A stretch of DNA of 64,000 nucleotides from Rhizobium sp. ZPR4 (GCF_040215725.1 NZ_CP157967.1:186001-250000); one strand, 5' to 3'. Counted from the stretch's first letter, positions 15,879-26,100 are shown. Made by a program: numbers and translations. The notes: a model not told the origin generated them from the letters alone.

Positions 15879-18437
15879 TTATTCCGCAGCTGGGATCTGC
15901 TTGCTGTCCTTGCTGGACTTGTCGTCCGCCGACTTTGTATCGTTGGCGACCGGCTTGGCATGGCGGCGACGCCAGTCGCCGAGGAACAGCAGGATCGGCG
16001 CGGCGATGAAGACCGACGAGGCGCCTGCGACGAGGATGCCGAACACCATCGGGATCGCGAAGCTGGAGACGGCGCTGCCGCCCCATATCGCCATCGGCAC
16101 CAGCGCCAGGAAGGCGGTGGCGTTGGTATAGAGGCTTCGCGCCAGGGTCTCGTTGATCGACTTGTCGATGATGTCGCGAAGCGGCATCGACTTGTAGAGC
16201 CGCATGTTTTCACGCATGCGGTCATAGACCACGACCTTGTCGTTCACCGAATATCCCACAAGCGTCAGGATCGCGGCGATGGCCGTCAGGTTGAAATCGA
16301 GGCCGGTGATCGCGAAGAAGCCGATCGCCTTGGTGACGTCGAGTACCAGAGTGACGATGGCGCCGACCGCGAACGGCCATTCGAACCGCACCCAGATGTA
16401 GACGAGCATCGCCAGGCTGGCGATCACGACCGACAGGATGCCGGCCCAGGCAAGCTCACCCGAGACCTTCGGACCGATGACATCGGTGCCTTCGATGGTC
16501 GCGCTTGGGTCGATCTTGACGATTTCCGCCTTGAGCTTCGTCACCGCGGCCGTCTGCGCCTCTTCGCCGCCGTCCTGGCGCTGGGCGCGGACTAGGAGGC
16601 TGTTGTTGTCGCCGAAGGACTGCAGTGCGATTTCGCCGAGGCCGAGCGTGTTCAGGCCCTCGCGGAATGTCGCCAGATCGGCCGCATCCTTGGTCTTGAC
16701 CGACATCTGGATGCCGCCGCGGAAATCGACGCCGTAGTTGAGGCCCGGATGGATGAAGAGGACCACCGAGGCGATCGACAGGATCGCCGAAACGGTGACG
16801 CCGAAGAAGCGGGCCTTCATGAACTGGATGTGCTTGTCATAGGGGCTGAAGGGGATCAGCGGCCTGATGTTGACCACCTTCATCTTGCGGCGGCGGGTAA
16901 TGGCGATCATCACGACGCGCACGAAGGCGACGGAGGTGAACATCGAGATAATGAGGCCGAGACCCATGGTCACGGCAAAGCCGCGAACCGGGCCGGAGCC
17001 GAAGTAGAACAGGATGGCGGCGGCGATCAGCGCCGTCATGTTGCCGTCGATAATCGTCGAATAAGCCTTCTTGAAGCCGTTATCGATGGCGGCGAAGGCG
17101 CCGCGGCCCTTGCGGGTTTCTTCGCGGATACGCTCGTTGATGAGAACGTTGGCGTCAACCGCAAGGCCGATACCAAGGACGACGCCGGCGATGCCGGGCA
17201 GCGTCAGCGTGGCGCCGACCAGCGTCAGGGCCGAGAAGGTCAGGACCGTGTGGATGAGCAGCGCGACATTGGCGAGAATGCCCCAGGCGCCGTAGAGCAC
17301 GAAGATGAAGGCGGCAACCAGAACGAAGCCGATCAGGCCGCTATAGATGCCTTTTTGGATCGCATCGCTGCCGAGGTCGGCGCCGACGGTGCGCTCTTCG
17401 ATGACGGTGAGCTTCGCCGGCAAAGCGCCGGCACGCAGCAGGGCTGCAAGCGTGGTGGCACTGTCTGCGGTGAAGTTGCCGGAGATCTGGCCCGAACCGC
17501 CCGTGATCGGCTCACGGATGTTCGGCGCGCTCAGAACCTTGTTGTCGAGAACGATAGCAAAGGGCTTGCCGACATTTTCGCGGGTGATTTCCGCAAAGCG
17601 GTTGGCGCCGGCGCTGTCGAAGCGGAAGGTGACGAGCGGCTCATGCGTATTAGGGTCGAAGCTGACGCGGGCGTCCGTCAGGCGGTCGCCGGACAGTTCG
17701 ATGCGGTCGAGAACCGGATAGCTGTTGCCCTGCTCGTCCTTCATGATGGTGACGCCGGGGCCGGGATTGTTCGGATCGACGTTATCGGCAAGCAGGTGGA
17801 AGGACATCTTCGCGGTCGAGCCGAGAAGTTCGCGCAGGTGCGACGGGTCCTGTGCACCCGGAAGCTGGACGAGAACGCGGTTCGGGCCGACGCGCTGGAT
17901 GGTCGGCTCGGCGACACCCACCTGGTCGACGCGCTTGCGGATGACTTCAAGGCTCTGTTGGACGGCGGAATCGACATTGGCCGAAATGCCTGCCTGCGAG
18001 AAGGACATCGCGATGGTCGCGCCATTCGGCTTGATGCTGAGATCCGACTGGCCGGCCGAGAGGCCGGACGTGATCGTATTGGCCAGCGTCTGCAACTGCG
18101 TCACCGCATCACCGCTCTGCGTGGGATCGTTGAGCGTTACGACGATCTGGTCGCCGTTGCGGACGACCGAGCGGGTCTGAATGTTCTTGTCGCGCAGCAC
18201 GCGACGTGCGTCCTGCTGCAGCGATTGCAGCCGGCCGTTCGTCAGGTCCTTTTCGTCGACTTCGAGAACGAGATAGGAGCCGCCGCGAAGGTCGAGGCCA
18301 AGAGAAACCTGGCTATGCGGCAGCCAGGACGGGATCTTGCTGAGAGCTGACTGCGGCAGCACGTTTGGCAGTGCGATCAGAAAGCCAATGACGATGATCA
18401 CTGTATAGAGCGCCACGAGCCATGGTGAGGTACGCAT
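15879..18437 (-). CDS. secDF: Protein translocase subunits SecD and SecF, fused
   Basis: Inner-membrane RND-type accessory of the Sec translocon that pulls exported proteins out using the proton gradient, 852 residues. The SecD half (about residues 1-520) has an N-terminal membrane segment, SLGLDLRGGSYLVLEVD, a periplasmic region with DNKVLSAPNIREPITGGSGQISG, and five further membrane segments with IGLAVDANVLINERIREE. The SecF half carries GLNYGVDFRGGIQM, NLTAIAAILTLVGYSVNDKVVVYDRMREN and the final membrane segments. Fused SecDF is common in rhizobia. No yajC gene lies next to it; a short uncertain gene precedes it instead. Confidence 0.95.
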   Translation of the reverse strand: MRTSPWLVALYTVIIVIGFLIALPNVLPQSALSKIPSWLPHSQVSLGLDLRGGSYLVLEVDEKDLTNGRLQSLQQDARRVLRDKNIQTRSVVRNGDQIVVTLNDPTQSGDAVTQLQTLANTITSGLSAGQSDLSIKPNGATIAMSFSQAGISANVDSAVQQSLEVIRKRVDQVGVAEPTIQRVGPNRVLVQLPGAQDPSHLRELLGSTAKMSFHLLADNVDPNNPGPGVTIMKDEQGNSYPVLDRIELSGDRLTDARVSFDPNTHEPLVTFRFDSAGANRFAEITRENVGKPFAIVLDNKVLSAPNIREPITGGSGQISGNFTADSATTLAALLRAGALPAKLTVIEERTVGADLGSDAIQKGIYSGLIGFVLVAAFIFVLYGAWGILANVALLIHTVLTFSALTLVGATLTLPGIAGVVLGIGLAVDANVLINERIREETRKGRGAFAAIDNGFKKAYSTIIDGNMTALIAAAILFYFGSGPVRGFAVTMGLGLIISMFTSVAFVRVVMIAITRRRKMKVVNIRPLIPFSPYDKHIQFMKARFFGVTVSAILSIASVVLFIHPGLNYGVDFRGGIQMSVKTKDAADLATFREGLNTLGLGEIALQSFGDNNSLLVRAQRQDGGEEAQTAAVTKLKAEIVKIDPSATIEGTDVIGPKVSGELAWAGILSVVIASLAMLVYIWVRFEWPFAVGAIVTLVLDVTKAIGFFAITGLDFNLTAIAAILTLVGYSVNDKVVVYDRMRENMRLYKSMPLRDIIDKSINETLARSLYTNATAFLALVPMAIWGGSAVSSFAIPMVFGILVAGASSVFIAAPILLFLGDWRRRHAKPVANDTKSADDKSSKDSKQIPAAE

Positions 18438-18530
18438 GGGTATTTTCCTTGAAAGTAGGCTTATGCCGACGGCCTGGCCGCAGGCGGACTTGAGGTCTTG
18501 TCGGAAATGCAGCGCGTCTGCGCCAACCGC

Positions 18531-18950
18531 TTAGGCGAGCGCGCCTGGAGGTGCGCGTGCGAGATAGGCGCGGAAAGCCAGGGATTCGAGCCGAGCAGCA
18601 TTGCTTGGATGGCTCGGCTGCCAGGAGGTTGCCGGATATCCGAGAGAGGGAAGGGCGGCAAGCGTTGCTGGCCCTATGTCGTGCCATGTGGCCTTGGGTG
18701 GCGCCAGCCGATCGGCGACGACAATGCCGCGCACCGGATCGCGCAGGGAAAGATAGAGCGGCTGGTTGTCCTTGCCTGAGGCGAGCGCGTCCGCATCGGC
18801 GCGCGTGGCAACGTTGATGCCGCCGCCCAGCGCCAGTCCGATATAGGCGAAGAACGCGACGAACAACGACGCGATCACCCGCGCTCCGGCGCGGTGCGTC
18901 CTGTAGTCTCTATCTTCGCTGTCGGCGGCGCCGAATTCGAGCGGGTTCAA
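18531..18950 (-). CDS. Hypothetical single-span membrane protein (uncertain)
   Basis: I do not recognise this protein. The 139-residue frame begins with TTG; a GTG 24 codons in (position 18878) with GGAG upstream is an alternative and would start directly at the hydrophobic segment VIASLFVAFFAYIGLALGGG. A proline/alanine-rich soluble tail follows. It is co-oriented with secDF and ends 93 bases before it. Codon usage is not decisive, and the opposite strand also has open frames, so the gene may be spurious. Confidence 0.4.
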   Translation of the reverse strand: MNPLEFGAADSEDRDYRTHRAGARVIASLFVAFFAYIGLALGGGINVATRADADALASGKDNQPLYLSLRDPVRGIVVADRLAPPKATWHDIGPATLAALPSLGYPATSWQPSHPSNAARLESLAFRAYLARAPPGALA

Positions 18951-19033
18951 CGGTCGAAAATGCCTTTATTCCTCTGCCGGCGCGAACGCCGACGGTTCGG
19001 TCATGATATCAGGACGCCTCGCGTCTTCCCACT

Positions 19034-19132
19034 GCATAATTCCTTAAATCGGGATCGACCTAAGGAATTATGCAGCAGCTTTAAAGTGCTACAGTGACCT
19101 TTGCGCGTCACATGTTACGCGCGGCGCTGTAG
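19034..19132. repeat. 99-bp double-hairpin repeat, copy A
   Basis: Hairpin 1 is GCATAATTCCTTA...TAAGGAATTATGC; then a TTAAAGTGCT linker; hairpin 2 is CTACAG...GCGCGTCA/TTACGCGC...CTGTAG. A second copy of exactly the same length and orientation lies at 35430-35528. Differences between the copies are largely paired changes that keep both stems. It lies in the gap between two minus-strand genes. Confidence 0.85.
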
Positions 19133-19187
19133 TGCGGCCTGTCATGATGCAGTTGCACGAGCCGGTCAACAGTCCCGGCTTGATTTC

Positions 19188-20714
19188 TTAATTTTCGGTA
19201 GCTCCCGTTCCGGCGGCTGACGGCTTGGGCGCCAGGCAGGATGCCGGAACGCGATAGGCATAAAGTGTCTTGCCTTTCATCTCACCATAGGGCGGCGACC
19301 AGCTCTTGATGAGCTCAGCCTGGCCTTCCGGGCACTCGATCGGATCGTTGTCGACGAACAGGACCGGGCCGGTCACACTGGCCGGCAGCGAGAAATCCTG
19401 CTCGTAATAGTTCGCGGGAAATCCTGCGAAATGGCGGGCATAGATGTGGAACGGCTTGCCCTTCAATGTGTAATAGAGATCGGCGAGAATATCGCGGTCC
19501 TGGGCGACGATTTCAGTCATTTTCGCCTCGGTGGCGATATTGGCGATTTCCTCGCTGATGACACTGCGGCCGACATAGCGCTTCATGACGAGATCGCCGT
19601 TCGGCAGCTTGATGTCATAGGCAAAGACCGTCAGTACCGGGATCACGACGGCGACGACGGCGCCTATGATCAGCGAGGTGCTCAGCCCTTTTTTCGTCAG
19701 GCGATAGAGCAGCCAAACGGCGAGAATGGTGCCGGCGGCATAGGCCGAGACGGCCCAGTTGGCATAGGCCTTGGCGAGGAGGGCTTGCAGCGTGATCAGC
19801 GCCACGACAGGCACCGACAGCCAGAACAGCAGCTTTTCCCGGTCGTCGCTCTGCCCACGGACCAGCCGCCATGTCGCCCACAAAAGCGCGTAGAAGACCA
19901 CCGGACCGACCACGCCGAACTGCGCGCCGAAGAAGCTGAGACCGTTGAGTATGTGCTTCAAGAGACCGTTGCCGCCGCCGCTCTTGCTCCATTGGGCGAT
20001 GTTTTCGGTGTGCTTTATGGTCGTTGCATCATGGGTGAGGTTCCACCAGAGATTGGGGGAGACGACGATGGCGCCGACGATGGCGGCAATGGCCACATCC
20101 CGCCAGGCGATACGTGCCGAACGCATCGTCAGCATGGCAATGCCGACGCCGGGCAGAAGGAAGAGCACCGAATATTTCGTCAGGAAGGCGATGCCGAGGC
20201 TGGCTCCGAGGATGAAAGCGTCGAGCGCCGAAGACCGCTTGGTCAGGCCTATAAAGGCCCAGATGGCGATCGTCACGAACAGGATCTGAATCGTATCGGT
20301 CGATACCAGCACGGCCGAAAGCGAGGCAGCCGGCAAGGTGATGAAGATGACGCCGACCCACGGTGCGATCTCTCGTCCGGTCTCGTCGTCGATCAGCCGC
20401 CGCGTCGTGCACATCAGCATCAGGGCGGTGGCGAGATGGAAGAGCGGCGCCGATATGCGGATCCAGAAGGTCGAATCCGACCCCGAGATCGCATTGAAGA
20501 AGCGGATGACCCAGGCGATCATCGGCGGCTTGGAATAATAGCCGAAATCGAGATTCTGACCCCAGAACCAGTATTGCGCCTCGTCAACGAAGAGATCCGT
20601 CCTGTTGAGAAGCAACATGAGCACGCGCCACAGCGTTACTCCGAAGATGATCGCAAGGGCGATGCCCAGCGAAAGTTTCTGGGCGTCTGTTCGGGAATGG
20701 GTCGTGTCGAGCAT
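19188..20714 (-). CDS. Membrane glycosyltransferase, GT39/ArnT-like
   Basis: A 508-residue polytopic inner-membrane enzyme of the GT-C fold (dolichyl-phosphate-mannose or ArnT-type). It would move a sugar from a lipid-phosphate donor to a lipid or protein on the periplasmic face. The diagnostic acidic motif of the first periplasmic loop is present (DLFVDEAQYWFWGQNLDFGY), followed by KPPMIAWVIRFFN and about ten more hydrophobic segments, then a soluble C-terminal domain with a YYEQDFSLPASV segment. Donor and acceptor cannot be told from sequence; LPS or lipid A decoration is the usual role. Confidence 0.85.
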   Translation of the reverse strand: MLDTTHSRTDAQKLSLGIALAIIFGVTLWRVLMLLLNRTDLFVDEAQYWFWGQNLDFGYYSKPPMIAWVIRFFNAISGSDSTFWIRISAPLFHLATALMLMCTTRRLIDDETGREIAPWVGVIFITLPAASLSAVLVSTDTIQILFVTIAIWAFIGLTKRSSALDAFILGASLGIAFLTKYSVLFLLPGVGIAMLTMRSARIAWRDVAIAAIVGAIVVSPNLWWNLTHDATTIKHTENIAQWSKSGGGNGLLKHILNGLSFFGAQFGVVGPVVFYALLWATWRLVRGQSDDREKLLFWLSVPVVALITLQALLAKAYANWAVSAYAAGTILAVWLLYRLTKKGLSTSLIIGAVVAVVIPVLTVFAYDIKLPNGDLVMKRYVGRSVISEEIANIATEAKMTEIVAQDRDILADLYYTLKGKPFHIYARHFAGFPANYYEQDFSLPASVTGPVLFVDNDPIECPEGQAELIKSWSPPYGEMKGKTLYAYRVPASCLAPKPSAAGTGATEN

Positions 20715-20871
20715 TAAAGGATGGGTCTCGGTGCCTGATCGTGAGGCTTAATACGGAACTATTGAGGCCAAAGCTAGCTCCTTGCCATCCGTAAGAACAG
20801 CGGCGCCGCCGTCGTGGCCACGAAGTGCCACAAGTCCGATTTTGGATCTGAGACGTCCGTTACAGCTTTGC

Positions 20872-20985
20872 CTAGAGGATGCGAGGCGTAGCTTTGCCGC
20901 GCGCCTCTTCGATGCGGGACAGAAGCATGAAGGCCACAAGCGTCAGGCTGGCCATCAGCGAGGCGGTCAAACCAAGAACAATCAT
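20872..20985 (-). CDS. Possible small membrane protein, 37 residues
   Basis: A short frame with a good ribosome site (GGAGAG, 4 bases before the ATG). The first 24 residues form a single hydrophobic segment (MIVLGLTASLMASLTLVAF then MLLS) and a charged tail follows (RIEEARGKATPRIL). This is the shape of a genuine small inner-membrane protein. It lies divergent from the chemotaxis operon. I know no family for it; translation is inferred from composition and the ribosome site only. Confidence 0.45.
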   Translation of the reverse strand: MIVLGLTASLMASLTLVAFMLLSRIEEARGKATPRIL

Positions 20986-21408
20986 TGCTCTCTCCGTAGC
21001 GACATCGAAACTGTCTATCCCCTGGGCAGTAAGGCATGAAGCTTGCTCGTGACTTGCGATCCGTATTCTTGACGGGCAGATAAACTATATCCGCAAGTAA
21101 TAGCTAATTTAGTATAGATCAGTAGGATGGGCGCCTTCTTCCGTCATTAACCTTCGGGCAAGGAATTAACCATAAATATTGAGCCTGAACGTCGGAATGG
21201 GAAAATTGTGACTCGTTCTCACCAGGCATGAAGCCGCCCCGTCGTACCGGGTCCGATCCGGTATCCATTTCATCAAACAGGTCCGCTACAGACTTTGATG
21301 AACGAGCGAGCTTCGGTGCCTCGATCAGCTGATCGACGGCGACGGCTGCCTTTTCTCGCCTCCTCATTGCGCTTGGCGCGGATCATCAGCGGTTTCGCCG
21401 GCGCTTGG
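20986..21408. promoter_or_regulatory. AT-rich upstream region of the chemotaxis operon
   Basis: The gap is clearly richer in A/T than its surroundings, especially 21060-21190, and should hold the promoter of the icpA-che operon. Two direct TTAACC repeats lie at 21147-21152 and 21166-21171. The second reads TTAACCAT, the half-site form described for CtrA in Caulobacter. No coding sequence is convincing. Part of the 3' end could belong to icpA if its longer start is used. Confidence 0.45.
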
Positions 21409-23073
21409 ATGCCCGGCAGTTCGGCAGGGGCGACTTTGGCGCAGGATACGCCGTCAGATCAGGCAGGCAGGGCGCAGGCTGGCAGCCTTCGCGACCGCTT
21501 GCGTTTTGCTGGTCTCGACGCCGGGCAATGCGAAACCTTGCGCCGCAACCGGCCGATGCTCGCGGTGCATCTGAAAGCCGGCCTTCGCGATCTTTTCCAT
21601 CGCCTCCAGACCTTCCCTGACGCTTCCCGCAATTTCACCAGCGAAAGCCAGCTCGAACGGCTCCAGGATCTGCAGTCCTCGCACTGGGATGTGCTGACGG
21701 ATGCGCGCTTCGACAGCCTTTATGCCGAGCGCGTCAAGGTTCTGTCCGATAGCGAAAGCAAGATGGGCCTCGATCCACGCTGGCATGTCGCGGGCCATGG
21801 CGTCATGCTGGAGCATCTTTTGTCCGGCCTCCTCGACGAGATGGGAGGCCGCGCCATTCTGCCGGGAGCCAAGCGTCGCGCCCGCGAACTCAGCGAGCTT
21901 GTGACCGCGGTCGTGCGCCTCGTCATGGTCGACGTCGAGATTGCCGTGTCGCTGCGCTTCAACGAATTGCGGGTCGGCCATCAGCGGGCGCTCACCGAAC
22001 AGCGGGTTGCCGATCGCGCCGAGGCGGCCGCCTTCATCGCCGATCTCGCCAATGGTCTTGCCGATCGCGATCTGACGACCCGGATGACGACCGATTGTCC
22101 CGAGGCTTACGTCGAGGTCGCCGAAGCCTTGAACGCGGCACTTGCCGATATCCAGCAGCAATTTTCAGCTCTGTCCGGCGGCGTGCTGGCGGCTGAGTCG
22201 ACGGCCGATGCCATCGCTCGCGCCTCGAAATCCCTGGCGGAAAACTCGTCCGAACAGTCGCGAGGGCTTGCGGCCTCCGCAAAGCAGCTAGCCGAGCTTG
22301 CCGAACAGGTGCGCGGCAATGCGGCCAATACCCGCTCGGCCGAGCGCGTGACGGCATCGACCCGCGTGGCGGCAGAAGACAGCGGCAGGATCGTCGGCCA
22401 GGCGATCTCGGCCATGGCCGATATTGAAACATCAGCCGAAAAGATCGGCCAGATCATAGGTGTCATCGATGAGATCGCCTTCCAGACCAATCTTCTCGCC
22501 TTGAATGCCGGCATTGAAGCTGCCCGCGCCGGCGATAGCGGCCGCGGCTTTGCCGTCGTCGCGCAGGAGGTTCGCGCGCTTGCCCAGCGGTCCGCCGATG
22601 CGGCACGCGAGATCAAGGTGCTGGTCACGGGCACCAAGGCGCAGGTCGACGCCGGCGTCCAGATGGTCGGCCGCACCCAGGATGCGATCGGCAGCATCGT
22701 GCGCCAGGTGACGGATATCAACGACGCCATTTCCGGAATTGCAGCGGCGAGCGATGAACAGCTCGCCGGCCTCAAGGCACTGACATCAGATATTGGCGAC
22801 TACAGCGAGCGTGCCGCCGCTGCCGGGAGCGAGGCAAGCCGCTCGCAGGAGGGCGCCGATCACCTTCACACCGTCGTCGTCGAACTTGGCCGAACCATCC
22901 GCGAGTTTCGCATCGAGCGCGAGCGGCGTCACGCAGCCTCTGTCAAGGCTGCGCCGCAACGACAGCTTTCAACTCATGATGAATTCAACCTCGCACGGGA
23001 TGAAGAAGACATGGCCGATTTCGGATTCCCGCTTCGCAGGACCGCATCGGGAGGCGAACGCAATGCCTATTGA
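21409..23073 (+). CDS. icpA: Cytoplasmic chemoreceptor with protoglobin-type sensor domain
   Basis: A soluble methyl-accepting chemotaxis protein (554 residues from this start) with no membrane segment. About residues 20-170 form a globin-coupled-sensor-like domain with the [13 protein letters not shown] segment; a linker and HAMP-like part follow. The signalling hairpin [35 protein letters not shown] is intact. First gene of the che operon, as in S. meliloti. The position where heme-binding relatives carry the proximal histidine appears to be Glu116. The start is uncertain: the frame is open from 21298, and a TTG at 21436 has AGGGG upstream. The region before 21409 does not look coding. Confidence 0.88.
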   Translation: MPGSSAGATLAQDTPSDQAGRAQAGSLRDRLRFAGLDAGQCETLRRNRPMLAVHLKAGLRDLFHRLQTFPDASRNFTSESQLERLQDLQSSHWDVLTDARFDSLYAERVKVLSDSESKMGLDPRWHVAGHGVMLEHLLSGLLDEMGGRAILPGAKRRARELSELVTAVVRLVMVDVEIAVSLRFNELRVGHQRALTEQRVADRAEAAAFIADLANGLADRDLTTRMTTDCPEAYVEVAEALNAALADIQQQFSALSGGVLAAESTADAIARASKSLAENSSEQSRGLAASAKQLAELAEQVRGNAANTRSAERVTASTRVAAEDSGRIVGQAISAMADIETSAEKIGQIIGVIDEIAFQTNLLALNAGIEAARAGDSGRGFAVVAQEVRALAQRSADAAREIKVLVTGTKAQVDAGVQMVGRTQDAIGSIVRQVTDINDAISGIAAASDEQLAGLKALTSDIGDYSERAAAAGSEASRSQEGADHLHTVVVELGRTIREFRIERERRHAASVKAAPQRQLSTHDEFNLARDEEDMADFGFPLRRTASGGERNAY

Positions 23074-23135
23074 TCTTTCAGTTTCATGCACATGCGGGCC
23101 GGCCGGTCCGATTTCAGACAACAAGGAATGAAGCG

Positions 23136-23432
23136 ATGCGGAGCAGGAAAGGCGAAAAGACAGTCAGTCTGGCCACGGTGCTGGACCTCAACGAGGCTTC
23201 GGCCCTCCGCGGCACGTTGATGGGATTGCGCGGCAGCAATGTCGCAATCGATGCGTCCGGCGTCGAAAGGATCGGGACCTTGTGCGTTCAGGTCATCATG
23301 GCCGCCGCCAAGACATGGGATGAGGACAAGCTCTCCTTCACCTTCTCCAAGGTGTCGGATGCATTTCAAAAAACAATGCAGATGATCGGGGTGGATATCT
23401 CCCATCTGCTTGCCAAGGAGATCCGGCAATGA
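23136..23432 (+). CDS. cheS: CheS, STAS-domain chemotaxis accessory protein
   Basis: A 98-residue STAS-fold protein in the position of orf2/cheS of S. meliloti, where CheS binds CheA and speeds loss of phosphate from CheY1. The STAS core is visible: a beta strand with SNVAIDASGVERIGTLCVQVIMAAAKTW, where the Ser/Thr of the loop lies at IGTLC, then KVSDAFQKTMQMIGVD. AAGGAATG precedes the ATG. Its stop overlaps the cheY1 start (ATGA), so the two are translationally coupled. Confidence 0.85.
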   Translation: MRSRKGEKTVSLATVLDLNEASALRGTLMGLRGSNVAIDASGVERIGTLCVQVIMAAAKTWDEDKLSFTFSKVSDAFQKTMQMIGVDISHLLAKEIRQ

Positions 23433-23794
23433 AGAAAAAAGTGCTGACCGTGGATGATTCACGGACCATTCGAAACATGCTTCTCGTCACCCTCAACAAT
23501 GCGGGTTTCGAGACCATTCAGGCTGAAGACGGTGTCGAGGGCTTGGAGATCCTGGAAGAAGCCAATCCCGACGTCATCGTCACCGATATCAACATGCCGC
23601 GTCTTGACGGCTTTGGCTTCATCGAGGGCGTTCGCCGCAATGACCGATACCGCGCCGTGCCGATCCTCGTTCTGACGACCGAAAGCGATGCGGAAAAGAA
23701 GAACCGTGCCCGCCAGGCCGGTGCGACCGGCTGGATCGTCAAGCCGTTCGATCCCGCCAAGCTGATCGATGCCATCGAGCGCGTAACCGCCTAA
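23429..23794 (+). CDS. cheY1: Chemotaxis response regulator CheY1
   Basis: Single-domain receiver, 121 residues. The acidic pocket Asp9-Asp10, phosphoacceptor Asp53 (VTDINMPRLDG), Thr83 and Lys105 (VKPF) are all present. In S. meliloti CheY1 is not the motor controller but a phosphate sink for CheA that drains phosphate back from CheY2. Position next to cheS and before cheA fits that role. Confidence 0.95.
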   Translation: MKKKVLTVDDSRTIRNMLLVTLNNAGFETIQAEDGVEGLEILEEANPDVIVTDINMPRLDGFGFIEGVRRNDRYRAVPILVLTTESDAEKKNRARQAGATGWIVKPFDPAKLIDAIERVTA

Positions 23795-23810
23795 ACAGGA
23801 TCCACCCCTC

Positions 23811-26096
23811 ATGGATATGAACGAAATCAAAGAGATTTTCTTCCAGGAGTGCGAAGAGCAGCTCGCCGAACTGGAATCCGGTCTCCTGAAAATGAATGAC
23901 GGCGACCGTGACCCGGAAACCGTCAATGCCGTATTCCGCGCCGTTCATTCCATCAAGGGTGGGGCAGGTGCCTTCGGTCTGGACGACCTGGTCGCATTCG
24001 CCCACGTCTTCGAGACTACGCTTGATTGCGTTCGATCCAACAAGCTGGAGCCGACCCAGGATGTCCTGAAGGTCATGCTCAAGGCCGCCGATGTCCTGGC
24101 CGATCTCACTAATGCCGCCCGCGATGGCGGCAGTGTCGATCAGGCCCGCAGCCGCGGCCTGGTCAAGGAACTGGAAGCATTGGCAAATGGCGATGTGCCG
24201 GCACCATCCGTCGCGCTGGTTGCCGAGGCTGCTCCCAAGCCCGTCGCGGCTGCGCCTGCGCCAACGGATGAAAGCGGTTTCCAGCCGATCCCCTTCAGCT
24301 TCGACGATGATTTCGGCAGCGATGAGCCGGCCGGCGGCGGCGCGCCGGAATATGAAGTCAGCTTCAAGCCGCGCTCCGATCTCTACGCCAAGGGCAACGA
24401 TGCGACGCTGCTGCTGCGCGACCTCTCGCGGCTGGGCGAGATGAACATCTTCTGCGACATGGACGCATTGCCGGGCCTTCCCGACATCGATCCCGAAGGC
24501 GCTTATTTCAAATGGGCAATCTCGATCAAGACGGACAAGGGCGAAGACGCCATTCGCACCGTTTTCGAATTCGCCGAATGGGATTGCGATCTTGATGTCC
24601 AGCCGGCTGGAAGCGGCAGGCCTTCAAGTGGCGAAGAATTGCCGATGGTGCCTGTACCGTTCGATCTTTCGATCCTTGACGACGACAGCGCCGCGCCGGC
24701 CGCCGAACCCGTCGGGGAGGTGCCAGCCCCAAGAAGTGATGTCGCTGCCGCCGTGGCCGCTGCCGAAACCGCAAGCAATGTCACGCAGCTGGCCTCGGCT
24801 GCCGCACGCGTCGAGAAGAAGGAGGCTGCCCTTGCCTCGGCTGCCGCCGCCAATGCCGCGGCCGCGCAGAACAGCGCCGCTGCCGCCGCCGGACAAACCA
24901 TCCGCGTTGACCTCGACCGCGTCGATCGCCTGATCAACCTCGTCGGCGAGCTCGTCATCAACCAGGCGATGCTCTCGCAGAGCGTCATCGAGAACGACAA
25001 TAACGGCGCGTCCTCCATCAACATGGGTCTCGAAGAGCTGCAGCAGCTCACCCGCGAGATCCAGGACAGCGTCATGGCGATCCGCGCCCAGCCGGTGAAG
25101 CCGGTCTTCCAGCGCATGTCGCGTATCGTTCGCGAAATCGCCGATATGACTGGCAAGTCGATCCGACTGATTACCGAAGGTGAAAATACCGAAGTCGACA
25201 AGACTGTCATCGACAAGCTTGCCGAGCCGCTGACGCACATGATCCGCAATGCCGTCGACCACGGCATCGAAACCCCGGAAAAGCGTGCGACGCTGGGCAA
25301 GAACCCCGAAGGCACGGTCCGCCTGACGGCAAAACATCGCTCCGGCCGCATCCTGATCGAGCTTGCTGACGACGGCGCCGGCATCAACCGCGAGAAGGTG
25401 CGCCAGAAGGCCATCGACAACGACCTGATCCCGGCTGACGCCAATCTGTCGGATGAGGAAGTCGATAACCTGATCTTCCTGCCGGGCTTCTCGACCGCCG
25501 ACAAGATCTCCGACATTTCCGGCCGCGGCGTCGGCATGGACGTGGTCAAGCGCTCGATCCAGGCGCTTGGTGGCCGCATCAATATCAGCTCCAGGCCGGG
25601 GCAGGGCTCCGTCTTCACCATGAGCCTGCCGCTGACGCTCGCCGTCCTCGACGGCATGGTGGTTACGGTCGCGGGCCAGACCCTGGTCGTGCCGCTGACG
25701 GCGATCGTCGAAACGCTGCAGCCCGAAGCTGCCGCCATCCACTCCTTCGGCGCCAACCATCGCCTGATCTCGATCCGCAACAGTTTCTGCCCGCTGGTCG
25801 ATGTCGGCCGCATCCTGAACTTCCGTGCCACGCAGGCCAATCCGGTCGAAGGCGTCGCGCTGCTGGTGGAATCGGAAGGCGGCGGTCAGCGCGCCCTCAT
25901 GGTCGATGCCATTCAGGGCCAGCGCCAGGTCGTCATCAAGAGCCTCGAGGCCAACTACACGCATGTCCCGGGCATTGCCGCTGCAACCATCCTCGGCGAT
26001 GGCCGCGTGGCGCTGATCCTCGACGTCGATGCGGTGGTCGGCGCTTCCCGCGGCCAGTCGCTGAAACCCGAAATGTCTTACGCGGCGGTGGGGTGA
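23811..26096 (+). CDS. cheA: Chemotaxis histidine kinase CheA
   Basis: Receptor-coupled kinase, 761 residues. Domains in order: N-terminal HPt with His46 in [13 protein letters not shown]; a CheY/CheS-binding region (about 180-275, with [22 protein letters not shown]); a long Ala-rich linker of low complexity around 320-365; dimerisation domain from [22 protein letters not shown]; ATPase domain with [14 protein letters not shown] (N box) and [11 protein letters not shown] (G box); C-terminal CheW-like domain. All kinase boxes are intact. Separated by 16 bases from cheY1 and followed 4 bases later by cheW. Confidence 0.97.
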   Translation: MDMNEIKEIFFQECEEQLAELESGLLKMNDGDRDPETVNAVFRAVHSIKGGAGAFGLDDLVAFAHVFETTLDCVRSNKLEPTQDVLKVMLKAADVLADLTNAARDGGSVDQARSRGLVKELEALANGDVPAPSVALVAEAAPKPVAAAPAPTDESGFQPIPFSFDDDFGSDEPAGGGAPEYEVSFKPRSDLYAKGNDATLLLRDLSRLGEMNIFCDMDALPGLPDIDPEGAYFKWAISIKTDKGEDAIRTVFEFAEWDCDLDVQPAGSGRPSSGEELPMVPVPFDLSILDDDSAAPAAEPVGEVPAPRSDVAAAVAAAETASNVTQLASAAARVEKKEAALASAAAANAAAAQNSAAAAAGQTIRVDLDRVDRLINLVGELVINQAMLSQSVIENDNNGASSINMGLEELQQLTREIQDSVMAIRAQPVKPVFQRMSRIVREIADMTGKSIRLITEGENTEVDKTVIDKLAEPLTHMIRNAVDHGIETPEKRATLGKNPEGTVRLTAKHRSGRILIELADDGAGINREKVRQKAIDNDLIPADANLSDEEVDNLIFLPGFSTADKISDISGRGVGMDVVKRSIQALGGRINISSRPGQGSVFTMSLPLTLAVLDGMVVTVAGQTLVVPLTAIVETLQPEAAAIHSFGANHRLISIRNSFCPLVDVGRILNFRATQANPVEGVALLVESEGGGQRALMVDAIQGQRQVVIKSLEANYTHVPGIAAATILGDGRVALILDVDAVVGASRGQSLKPEMSYAAVG

Positions 26097-26100
26097 GTTG

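Noticed and set aside
16749..18350. Plus-strand open frame of 533 codons opposite secDF
   Set aside because: It mirrors a certain gene; the translation is Asp/Gly/Arg-rich with no domain, as expected for the antisense of high-GC coding DNA.
24503..25964. Two long minus-strand frames (about 445 codons each) opposite cheA
   Set aside because: Both lie wholly within cheA, have no recognisable domain and reflect third-position GC bias.
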